Of a DNA stretch of 64,000 nt, positions 8,733 through 15,811 are shown one piece after another. The DNA is taken from contig JBGSXL010000024.1 in NCBI GenBank assembly GCA_041751425.1, forward strand, positions 30,061 to 94,060, read 5' to 3'. The translations under genes were made by a program, and so were the position numbers. A model generated the notes under the pieces. It was not told the DNA's origin. It did no database searches and saw only the letters and a program-made list of their open reading frames with translations. Each line of letters begins with the position of its first letter. Positions within the stretch are counted from its first letter, which is position 1. The stretch is from JAVVEG01 sp041751425. GTDB taxonomy: Bacteria > Pseudomonadota > Gammaproteobacteria > Pseudomonadales > Pseudohongiellaceae.

Positions 8733-9125
8733 CTATGACCTGGAATAAATAGTCGCAGGATCTTTCAGCACCGCATCCTGAGTTTCCCACTGTCCATCAG
8801 TAAGCTTGCGATAGAAGCAGCTTTCCCGGCCAGTATGACAGGCAATGCCCCCTACCTGCTCGACGGTATAGACCACTGCATCACCATCGCAATCCAGATA
8901 AATACCATGCAGCTTCTGTATATGACCGGATTCTTCACCTTTTCGCCATATTTTGCTGCGTGAGCGTGACCAATACACGGCGCGCTTTTCACTTGCGGCC
9001 AGCTGCAACGCTTCCTTGTTCAACCACGCAAGAGTAAGTATTCGCTTACTGTAAGCATCCTGCGTAATGACGGGGACAAGACCTTCACTGTCCCACTTTA
9101 TCTGCTCTAACCAGGTTGTTGTCAT
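8733..9125 (-). CDS. hisI: Phosphoribosyl-AMP cyclohydrolase
   Basis: Third step of histidine biosynthesis, opening the adenine ring of phosphoribosyl-AMP. The 130-residue enzyme has the metal-site signature CDGDAVVYTVEQ followed by GGIACHTGRESCFYR, with the zinc-binding cysteines. ATG 9125 is preceded by GGAG at 5 nt and yields MTTTWLEQIKWDSEGL, which aligns with the family start; the longer reading frame upstream is probably untranslated. It is 31 nt after ubiB and 76 nt before hisE, as in pseudomonads. Confidence 0.96.
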   Translation of the reverse strand: MTTTWLEQIKWDSEGLVPVITQDAYSKRILTLAWLNKEALQLAASEKRAVYWSRSRSKIWRKGEESGHIQKLHGIYLDCDGDAVVYTVEQVGGIACHTGRESCFYRKLTDGQWETQDAVLKDPATIYSRS

Positions 9126-9156
9126 CGCTGCTCCATCGGCTGCACAGTATCCTACT

Positions 9157-10833
9157 TCAGCGTTTAAAACACAAAAGGTATACTCCCAACCCACCAAGAA
9201 TCCAGCTGCTCAGCGGCAGATCCAGCAGGCCGGACTGCAATGCCGGGTAGTTTGGCGATATGGCCAGGATTACAGCACCCAGCAACGCAAGCAAGCCGAA
9301 CAATTTGCTCTGCTGCGCTCGCTTTTTGCTCAACCGACGTTGCTGCTGCTTTATCTGTTGCAACTCTTCACTGATGCTTGCCAGCTGCTTGTGCTGATAT
9401 CCCTGTTGTGCCATGGCATCCAGCCATAGTTTTGGCAGTTGTGGCAATTGTTCAATCCAATCGGGCACGTTCTCCTTCAAAGCGTTAAGAACCGTTGCCG
9501 GATGCATGCGCTTTCTGTTCCAGCGCTCCAGGAATGGCAATGCCGTGGTCCACAAATCCAGTTCTGGATACAACTGACGCCCCAGTCCTTCTACGTTGAG
9601 CAGGGTTTTCTGCAACAGCACCAATGAGGGCTGCACTTCCATATTGAAGCGACCGGCCGTGCGGAACAGTTGCACCAGTAAAAAGCCGAACGATATTTCT
9701 TTTAGCGGTTTCTCGAACACGGGCTCGCAAACTGCACGCATGGCGGATTCGAATGCCGGAACACTCGTTTGTGGTGGCACCCAGCCGCATTCCACATGCA
9801 GTTCGGCCACCTTGTGATAATCACGCTTGAATATGGCCAGCAGATTGCGCGCCAGATATTGCTGATCGGCACTGGTCAATGAGCCAATGATGGCGCAATC
9901 AATGGCGATGTACTGGGGTTGTTCCGGTTTGTCTGGTGCGACAAAAATATTGCCGGGATGCATGTCGGCGTGGAAAAAACTGTGCTCGAAAACCTGGGTA
10001 AAGAATATCTCTACACCAGTCTCGGCCAGCTTCTTCAAGTTGATGCCATGTTTGGTCAATTGCTCGATATCCGCCACAGGAATGCCATGGATACGTTCCA
10101 TGACCAGCATGCCTGCCCTGGAATACTCCCAGTAGATTTTCGGCACATAGAGCTGCGGCGAGTTGGCAAAATTGCGCCTTAGCTGAGTGGCATTGGCACC
10201 TTCGGCCAGCAGGTCCAGCTCGCCAAATATGATGTTCTCGTAATCGGCAACCACCTCACGCGGGCGCAGGCGATGACCATCCGGTACATGGTTTTCAATC
10301 ATGCGGGCAAGCCAGTGCAACAGTTTGATGTCTGCCGCAATGGTGTGTTGAATGCCGGGTCGCAGCACTTTCACTACTACAGCATCACCATTGAGCAACG
10401 TGGCGCTGTGCACCTGGGCGACTGAAGCTGAAGCCAACGGTTCCGGATTCAGGTCGCTGAATACCTGCTGCCAGGGGTGACCGAGCGCAGCATCGGCCAG
10501 CACCGCTATGCCGGGAGTGTGGAAGGCAGGCACCTTGTCTTGTAAGCCCTGCAACTCTTCAGCGAGTGTTTCCGGCAGGAAATCGCGGCGTGTGGAAAGC
10601 AGTTGTCCAAATTTGATGTATATAGGTCCCAACTCTTCCAGCGCCAGCCGGAGTCGCTTCTCCGGGCTCAGGGAGCGCACGGCGTTACCACTCCACGCCA
10701 GCCCGTATGTGGCAATGGCGACACGCAGCAGCGGCGATGCCGGTTTTACCACCTCAAGTAGATCCAGGCGATATTTGGCGATCGTGCTGAGAACTTTAAA
10801 GAGTCGCGGCAGGTGGGACACTGATAAGGCCAT
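9157..10833 (-). CDS. ubiB: Ubiquinone biosynthesis protein kinase-like UbiB
   Basis: Atypical ABC1/ADCK-type kinase-like ATPase needed for ubiquinone synthesis or handling at the inner membrane. The 558-residue protein shows the ADCK KxGQ motif (IKFGQLLSTR, Lys74-Gln77), the Ala-rich loop ASASVAQVH (~134-142), the ATP-binding Lys in VVVKVLRPG and the catalytic-loop HADMHPGN. Two hydrophobic C-terminal segments (~500-555) anchor it in the membrane. UbiJ, UbiE and UbiB are usually adjacent; here a repeat and three RiPP-type genes lie between ubiJ and ubiB, so ubiB probably shares the transcript of those genes (36-nt gap). Confidence 0.97.
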   Translation of the reverse strand: MALSVSHLPRLFKVLSTIAKYRLDLLEVVKPASPLLRVAIATYGLAWSGNAVRSLSPEKRLRLALEELGPIYIKFGQLLSTRRDFLPETLAEELQGLQDKVPAFHTPGIAVLADAALGHPWQQVFSDLNPEPLASASVAQVHSATLLNGDAVVVKVLRPGIQHTIAADIKLLHWLARMIENHVPDGHRLRPREVVADYENIIFGELDLLAEGANATQLRRNFANSPQLYVPKIYWEYSRAGMLVMERIHGIPVADIEQLTKHGINLKKLAETGVEIFFTQVFEHSFFHADMHPGNIFVAPDKPEQPQYIAIDCAIIGSLTSADQQYLARNLLAIFKRDYHKVAELHVECGWVPPQTSVPAFESAMRAVCEPVFEKPLKEISFGFLLVQLFRTAGRFNMEVQPSLVLLQKTLLNVEGLGRQLYPELDLWTTALPFLERWNRKRMHPATVLNALKENVPDWIEQLPQLPKLWLDAMAQQGYQHKQLASISEELQQIKQQQRRLSKKRAQQSKLFGLLALLGAVILAISPNYPALQSGLLDLPLSSWILGGLGVYLLCFKR

Positions 10834-10868
10834 TTTTCAAGCAGTTACAAGGGCTGGCAAAGATAGCA

Positions 10869-11702
10869 CTATCGCCTGATAGCGACAAGCAACTGCAACT
10901 TTATGGCTTTCATCAACAGGGACAGGCTGAGTTGAGGAATATCATCGTTGGGACAGGTGTCTGCCAGCAACGAGCAAATTTCCGCGAAACTTTTACCCTG
11001 CAGCACAGCCTGCAGGAACACTGCCAAAGCAGCGCTGATACGTTGAAACTGCATGCGGTGCTGGTGGCGACGCAACAGGTAGTTTTGTGTCGTATCCGGG
11101 TTAGTGGGATCAAGCAGGGCGACACCGAAATCCGCGCTACCAGCAATAGCGCCAGTGTCCATGTGCGCATGCAGATCCTGCCAGTATTGCTCCAGATTGA
11201 AATGACTTTCCAGCAGCGCCCAATCCTGTTTGGGTTGCCAGACAGTCTGCGGCCAGCGCTCCGGCGCAAGTGCTTGCAACTGCTCCAAGCTGAAAGCCTG
11301 TTCATCGGCACGGTCAAACAATTCAATCAGCAACGATTCCACACGAATGATATCGTGCAGCGCAGGCAGTTTGCCGAACTGCTCATGTGCCATCACATGT
11401 TCCAGCAGATTCACTCCCATGTTAGTCATGGCACCCGAGCGCGGCATGTGTTCGGCTATATATCCCAGCCACAGCTGCGTGAAAACTTCGTCTCCCAGGG
11501 TGTGATACAGAACCGGATACATTTCGCTGGCGACTTGCAGAAGTCGTTGATGAAACGCATTGTTGTAGATAGCCAGTGCTTCAACTTTTGACAGTTGTGA
11601 GTGAGGAGCAAAAAGTTCATCAATCTGCGTAGCGCTGTCGCGCAGGTCCTGCGGGCGCGTGATCAAACTCCAGAACAGCTGTTGCTGATCGCGCCAGGTC
11701 AT
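10869..11702 (-). CDS. bufC: DUF2063 putative DNA-binding-fold protein, RiPP partner (BufC/MbnC-like)
   Basis: A 277-residue protein of the DUF2063 family, which pairs with DUF692 enzymes in methanobactin (MbnC) and bufferin (BufC) clusters. In those systems it forms a complex with the MNIO enzyme and is needed for precursor modification. The N-terminal ~100 residues contain the family pattern with ALAIYNNAFHQRLLQVASEMYPV and GYIAEHMPRSGAMTNMG, usually annotated as a putative DNA-binding domain. The C-terminal half is a helical region (FLQAVLQGKSFAEIC). The start ATG overlaps the bufB stop by 4 nt. Family assignment is firm; the biochemical role is inferred from the pair. Confidence 0.88.
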   Translation of the reverse strand: MTWRDQQQLFWSLITRPQDLRDSATQIDELFAPHSQLSKVEALAIYNNAFHQRLLQVASEMYPVLYHTLGDEVFTQLWLGYIAEHMPRSGAMTNMGVNLLEHVMAHEQFGKLPALHDIIRVESLLIELFDRADEQAFSLEQLQALAPERWPQTVWQPKQDWALLESHFNLEQYWQDLHAHMDTGAIAGSADFGVALLDPTNPDTTQNYLLRRHQHRMQFQRISAALAVFLQAVLQGKSFAEICSLLADTCPNDDIPQLSLSLLMKAIKLQLLVAIRR

Positions 11703-12637
11703 ATTTTTAATCTCTGCGATTTTCTGTGCGTATGTTCATTTGCTTGCTCCCGTGAACTCGACTGGCTTGGTAACGGACTCTTGGTAACAGGACTCTTGGT
11801 CACGGACTGTTGCACAGCACGCGCCATCTCCAGTTCCAGCAGCAACTCAGGAAACTCGGGGATGTGATCGTCACGCTCCAATAAAGTTGCCACCGGACCG
11901 AAACGGGAACAGGCATAGCGATAAAGCTCCCACACTTCATCGCAAACGGGATGGTCATGTGTGTCTACGATATGTGTACCGTTATTTGTGTGACCTGCCA
12001 GATGGAACTGACGAATAGATGCGGGAAGCATATTGTCTATATATCGCCGGGGATCAAAACCAAGGTTGAAACTGCTGACATAAATATTATTGATGTCGAG
12101 CAGAATCTCGCAATCTGTCTTGCCAACCAGACCATTGATGAACTCCGTCTCAGACATCTCACTGGCGCGAAACTGGATATAAGTAGAGGGATTCTCCAGA
12201 ACGATTTTGCGTTGCAGATAATCCTGAATGCGATTGACTTTATCTGCAGTGCTTTGCAGTGTCTGCAGGTTGTAAGCAATCGGCAGCAAATCATGAGAGG
12301 TGCGGCCGTGCAGCCCTGTCCAACAGATATGATCTGATACCCAGGCAGGTTCTATTTCCTGAGCGAGCTGTTTGAGTTGGTCCAGATACGTGGTATCGAT
12401 GGGTTCATCGGTGCCGATATTGAAGGAAAGTCCATGCAGCACCACGGGGAAATGTTCGCGCAGTTTGCGCAGAATTGCGCGTGGTCGACCACCAGGAGCC
12501 AAATAGTTTTCAGTGATCAGTTCAAACCAATCAACCTTGGGCAGTTCAGCAGGGGTCAGGTGAGCCAGTAAGTATTCGTAGTGCGGACTACGCAATCCAA
12601 CGCCGTAACCGAGCATAGCAGGCTCTCGTGAATTCAT
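11699..12637 (-). CDS. bufB: DUF692 multinuclear iron-dependent oxidase (MNIO), BufB/MbnB-like
   Basis: MNIO enzymes use two or three iron atoms and oxygen to modify Cys residues of ribosomally made peptides, for example to oxazolone/thioamide in methanobactin or to thiooxazole in bufferins. This 312-residue protein keeps the expected TIM-barrel metal-ligand segments: VVLHGLSFN, WVSDHICWTG, VLENPSTYI, CEILLDINNIYVS, QFHLAGHTN, VDTHDHPV and LLERDDHIPEF. The tail after residue ~275 is Ser/Lys/Gln-rich and contains a short tandem duplication (VTKSP twice). Its ATG shares one base with the precursor stop (TGATG). Substrate is inferred to be the adjacent Cys-rich protein. Confidence 0.93.
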   Translation of the reverse strand: MNSREPAMLGYGVGLRSPHYEYLLAHLTPAELPKVDWFELITENYLAPGGRPRAILRKLREHFPVVLHGLSFNIGTDEPIDTTYLDQLKQLAQEIEPAWVSDHICWTGLHGRTSHDLLPIAYNLQTLQSTADKVNRIQDYLQRKIVLENPSTYIQFRASEMSETEFINGLVGKTDCEILLDINNIYVSSFNLGFDPRRYIDNMLPASIRQFHLAGHTNNGTHIVDTHDHPVCDEVWELYRYACSRFGPVATLLERDDHIPEFPELLLELEMARAVQQSVTKSPVTKSPLPSQSSSREQANEHTHRKSQRLKI

Positions 12638-13170
12638 CAGAGCGAGGAGATTAGCGCTCCGCCCAGTTTTTCACACAGCTGTTGGGAGAGTTTGATGTCG
12701 CCGCTGCTGATGCCTACAAAGCCTATGCCGTGACAGCTGTTTTTGCTGGCGCAGTTGTCGTTGCCATTGCCTTTGCAGGCGCTGAATCCGGCACAGGTGA
12801 AGAGGTCGTTGCAATAAGCTACCTGCACAGCATCAGCGGTTTCTACAGGGCCGACTTTGGCGGCTGGTTCCAGCGCGATACTGCCAACCTGCGTGCCACC
12901 GAGCCTTTCACACAGGCTTTTGGAAAGCATTTCGTGGCCGCTGCTGATACCAACGAAGCCAATCCCGCTGCAGCTGTTTTTGCCGGCAGCATTGGCGTTA
13001 CCAAAACCTTTGCAGGCGCTCTGACCATGACAGGATGCGAGCCCCTGACACTGGCTGACTTTGACTGCAGGAGCATCAGCTGCCTGCGCTGGTGCAGATG
13101 CGACCATAGCGGAGGACATCATGAGAGCCGCTGCTGCGGACGCCAGTGTAATGCCGTCGGTTCTGTTCAT
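12637..13170 (-). CDS. bufA: Two-module Cys-rich secreted precursor (bufferin-type RiPP, BufA2-like)
   Basis: A 177-residue protein read from ATG 13170 (AGGAG 9 nt upstream). Residues 1-30 are a Sec signal peptide ending AQA/ADAP. The mature part has two tandem modules exactly 79 residues out of register: module 1 with Cys41, 47, 53, 67 and 87, and module 2 with Cys120, 126, 132, 140, 146 and 166. Both share ACKGxGN, KNSCxGIGFVGISSG and LCExLGG. The fourth Cys is Ala61 in module 1. The pattern resembles BufA2-type bufferin precursors, whose Cys are modified by MNIO enzymes to bind copper. Order precursor-MNIO-DUF2063 with overlapping codons strongly supports a RiPP cassette; metal specificity is unproven. 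Confidence 0.85.
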   Translation of the reverse strand: MNRTDGITLASAAAALMMSSAMVASAPAQAADAPAVKVSQCQGLASCHGQSACKGFGNANAAGKNSCSGIGFVGISSGHEMLSKSLCERLGGTQVGSIALEPAAKVGPVETADAVQVAYCNDLFTCAGFSACKGNGNDNCASKNSCHGIGFVGISSGDIKLSQQLCEKLGGALISSL

Positions 13171-13207
13171 TGGGTGGAGCTCCTGTTTTGGCTGTGCTTG
13201 CGTTTCG

Positions 13208-13235
13208 ATTATCGTCATCTGGTAGTTGAACACAA
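13208..13235 (-). promoter_or_regulatory. Possible sigma-70 promoter of the bufABC cassette
   Basis: On the minus strand, TTGTGT and GATAAT are separated by 16 bp, with GATAAT ending about 38 nt before the bufA start codon. The -10 match is good and the -35 match is partial. No clear metalloregulator operator is recognisable. Because bufC and ubiB are only 36 nt apart, this promoter may also feed ubiB, hisI, hisE and tatABC. Confidence 0.35.
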
Positions 13236-13360
13236 GCGCTTTGTGGGTTGTGCGGCAATTTGTCACAAGTGGTGTCGTTGCGTAATCAGACCGGTATGTT
13301 CATGGAATTGTTGCTCGTTTGATTCTTGTGCTTTCTATTCGCTAGGGCAGGGGGCGCTGG

Positions 13361-13790
13361 TGCCTTCGATTCGCAAGGGCAGGGGGTGTGCCATGGCGAA
13401 CGGCCGCAAACCTTTGAACTTTCCGGGGGGCTGCGGAACTCGCTGCGCTCAAACAGTCCTCGCCCTCTGCCCGGAAAGTCCAAAGGTTTAAACGCGGCCT
13501 GAAGGTTCGCCACGGCACACCCCCTGCCCTCGCTGAGGGGAACGGGAAGCCGAAGGGTGGCAGATTCTTCGTAGAATGCTCGGGAAGACTTGCGTGAATT
13601 CAGAACGCAGCGTATTCAATAGGGGGCAGTCACGCAATCAAGTTGCAGCAGGCGTTGCCGTCACGATCGTCAGCGTTGCCCTACTGCTGCAGCTGCCGCA
13701 ACCTCAATCGCAGACGCTACCGCCCGTGGGTCCAAAGTGTCGCAAACCCCGCAGCCAGATCCGCCCCCCGGTACGCCCAGTACCCTGAAC
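13361..13790 (+). repeat. Dispersed long inverted-repeat element, copy 1
   Basis: This accounts for the gene-free stretch between bufA and ubiJ. The core is a long imperfect palindrome: left arm ~13373-13426 and right arm ~13470-13533, with a ~43-base loop. The arms pair over about 50 bases with small insertions. The same element lies at 63547-64000 in the same orientation; about 195 bp from 13373 differ at a single base (13491 region, AAAC versus AAGC). The following ~200 bp (13567-13760) are recognisably homologous but diverged. A degenerate extra copy of the left end sits at ~13327-13352. Reading frames inside it look spurious. No transposase is present; a MITE/REP-like non-autonomous element is the best guess. 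Confidence 0.85.
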
Positions 13791-13829
13791 TACGGAGTGC
13801 CAAACAAGAAACACTAAGGAGCTATAGAC

Positions 13830-14471
13830 TTATGAAGCGCTGTCCGCGTCACTGCTCAAACGCCGAAGTCGCGCTTCAAGGCGGTCCAGGCGCAACCGCA
13901 GCTCATCAACCTCGGTATAGAACTCCTCAAGCTCCGCGCGCTGTGGCAGGATGCGGGTTTCCTCGTGCAGGTACTCCTGCAGGTTCTGGCGCATTGAGTC
14001 AGCGGCATTGCCCGACCAGTTGCGCATCGACGTCATGGCGTTGCTGAACTGTTGTGTGAATACGTCGCCGGTAAAGCCAGCGAAATGATGCTCCCAATCG
14101 ATATTCAAGTCCCGGAACACCTCATACAATCCCTGCACCAGATGCGTATCGCCGCTCAGCTCGATGCCCTTGTCGAACAGTGCAGTGCGTACGTCCTTTG
14201 CCATAAGCAGGCGACTGAAGGCTGCATTGGTGCCGCTGACGCTGGCGGAGATAGGGCCATCGTAGACTGCGCGCAACTGCACCTGCGTGGTATCAACCAT
14301 CACAAAGAGCTGCCAGCGAGGTGTGCTGGTGCTGGCCATGGAGACGACAGGGTGCGGGTTTTCCGAGCAAAGCGCCTGTAGTTTATGCAGGGCGGCAGGG
14401 TCCTGTTTCAGCACAGTATTCAGCAGGCTTTCCAGTGGGGCGAATACCGTTGAGGCGAGAAATGCGCTCAT
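13830..14471 (-). CDS. ubiJ: Ubiquinone biosynthesis accessory factor UbiJ
   Basis: Lipid-binding accessory factor of the soluble Ubi complex in aerobic ubiquinone synthesis. The 213-residue protein has an N-terminal SCP2-like domain (~10-115, with LRAVYDGPISASVSG) and a C-terminal coiled-coil tail (~165-205, Leu/Arg/Glu-rich), matching the ~200-residue UbiJ family. I start it at ATG 14471, 4 nt after the ubiE stop; an ORF extension upstream would overlap ubiE by 50 nt. Directly downstream lies the inverted-repeat element rather than ubiB, the usual neighbour. Confidence 0.93.
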   Translation of the reverse strand: MSAFLASTVFAPLESLLNTVLKQDPAALHKLQALCSENPHPVVSMASTSTPRWQLFVMVDTTQVQLRAVYDGPISASVSGTNAAFSRLLMAKDVRTALFDKGIELSGDTHLVQGLYEVFRDLNIDWEHHFAGFTGDVFTQQFSNAMTSMRNWSGNAADSMRQNLQEYLHEETRILPQRAELEEFYTEVDELRLRLDRLEARLRRLSSDADSAS

Positions 14472-14475
14472 CTTC

Positions 14476-15291
14476 TCAGGCCGCCATGCCGGGTTTGAGG
14501 CCGATGTGGATGGCGCAGACACCACCCATCACGTTTTCATAGCGACAATTGGTGAATCCTGCCGTCTCCATCATCTGTTTAAGTGTTTCCTGATCCGGAT
14601 GCATGCGTATGGATTCTACGAGATAGCGATAACTTTCTGCGTCACCTGTTACCAGTTTGCCCATCACGGGCCACAGCTGTGAATAGCCATCGTAAGCTTT
14701 GCCTATCAAAGGGTTTGAGGGCTTGGAGAATTCCAGAATCAGCACGCGCCCCCCTGGCTTCAGAACGGTGAACATCGAACGCAGCGCTGCGTCCTTGTCT
14801 GTGACATTACGCAGGCCGTAAGCAATGCATACACAATCGAAAGAGTCGCTGGCAAAAGGCAGGCACTCCGCGTTGACCTGCGCCACGGAAACGTTACCCG
14901 TGACGCCTTTATCGATAAGGCGGTCGCGACCAACGCGCAGCATGGAGTCATTGATATCTGCCAGCACTACTTGTCCGGTGTCGCCAACCAGTCTGGCAAA
15001 ACGCAAAGTGAAATCACCAGTGCCGCCGGCCAGATCCAGCACACTGTGACCGGGCCTGACGCCACTGAACTCGACGGTAAAGCGTTTAACGATGCGATGG
15101 GTGCCAAGTGACATGAGGTCGTTCATCACATCGTACTTGCCTGCAACTGAGTGAAACACCTTGCCTACAAGGTTGACTTTCTCAGCTACAGGTACCTGTG
15201 CATAACCGAAATGCGTAGTTTCCGTCGACGATTGATCGGCAGTAGCAGGTGCTTCACTTTCTCTTGCACCACTTGCAGGAGTATCTGACAT
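14476..15291 (-). CDS. ubiE: Ubiquinone/menaquinone C-methyltransferase UbiE
   Basis: SAM-dependent C-methylation of the quinone ring in ubiquinone (and menaquinone) synthesis. The 271-residue protein has the SAM-binding motif VLDLAGGTGDF (~87-97), the signature YDVMNDLMSLGTHRIVKRF (~53-71) and the C-terminal signature near GRVLILEFSKP. Its first ~25 residues (Ser/Ala/Thr/Glu-rich) are an extension not seen in the 251-residue E. coli enzyme. AAGG lies 6 nt before the ATG at 15291. It overlaps nothing and leads the ubiE-ubiJ pair. Confidence 0.97.
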   Translation of the reverse strand: MSDTPASGARESEAPATADQSSTETTHFGYAQVPVAEKVNLVGKVFHSVAGKYDVMNDLMSLGTHRIVKRFTVEFSGVRPGHSVLDLAGGTGDFTLRFARLVGDTGQVVLADINDSMLRVGRDRLIDKGVTGNVSVAQVNAECLPFASDSFDCVCIAYGLRNVTDKDAALRSMFTVLKPGGRVLILEFSKPSNPLIGKAYDGYSQLWPVMGKLVTGDAESYRYLVESIRMHPDQETLKQMMETAGFTNCRYENVMGGVCAIHIGLKPGMAA

Positions 15292-15369
15292 GAGAAACCT
15301 TATAATCGCGAGCTATTAAAGCGAACTAATGATGGTGATTAACCGCAGAGGCCAATCACAGTAAATAGT

Positions 15370-15771
15370 TCAACGTATGGTAATGACTTGTGTATCTGCT
15401 GGCAATGCGTTGCGACTGGCGCCGGCTGCGCGCAATTTTTCCAGATAGGTTTCCCACATCACCTCTTTCTGCGCGCAAAGCTCATGCAGATAGTTCCAGC
15501 TGTAAATGCCTGAGTCGTGTTTGTCGTCGAAAGTAAAGCGAACGGCATAATTACCGATGGATTCCATGTCGACGATGCCAACTTTACTCTTGCCTGTTTG
15601 CAGGACCGCTTGACCCTTGCCATGACCGCGGACTTCTGCGGATGGCGAGAACACGCGTAAAAATTCCGCACTTAGTTCGTAAACAGAGCCATCATTGTAT
15701 GCCAATACCAATACGCCGGATTTTTTTTTGAGCTGAACGCTGACTGGCGTTGTTTCGTGTGGTGTAGACAT
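15370..15771 (-). CDS. DUF971 domain protein (gamma-butyrobetaine hydroxylase N-terminal-like)
   Basis: A 133-residue protein with the DUF971 fold: LVLAYNDGSVYELSAEFLRVFSPSAEVRGHG in residues ~21-51, then NYAVRFTFDDKHDSGIYSW (~74-92) and a Leu/Glu-rich C-terminal helix. In larger proteins the same domain precedes gamma-butyrobetaine dioxygenase and in Mrp/ApbC-like proteins it is linked to Fe-S work. Free-standing copies next to hslU are common in Pseudomonas-like genomes. The biochemical role is unknown. It is 40 nt downstream of hslU and likely in the same transcript. Confidence 0.9.
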   Translation of the reverse strand: MSTPHETTPVSVQLKKKSGVLVLAYNDGSVYELSAEFLRVFSPSAEVRGHGKGQAVLQTGKSKVGIVDMESIGNYAVRFTFDDKHDSGIYSWNYLHELCAQKEVMWETYLEKLRAAGASRNALPADTQVITIR

Positions 15772-15811
15772 GATCAGCTGTCAAACCTGCTTCGCAACTA
15801 AATTAAAAAAA

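Noticed and set aside
11767..11809. CRISPR-like short repeats
   Set aside because: Units of 14-15 bp are adjacent without spacers and lie inside a coding region; no cas genes are present.
12682..13491. Long plus-strand frame opposite the precursor gene
   Set aside because: It is the antisense shadow of the Cys-rich precursor; residues are Ala/Gly/Cys runs forced by the codon pattern, and the minus strand has the signal peptide, module repeat and coupled neighbours.
13286..13513. Open frames inside the inverted-repeat element (both strands, also at 63387-63705)
   Set aside because: They span the palindrome, appear on both strands, have no ribosome site and show no recognisable domain; the shared peptide pieces follow from the repeat itself.
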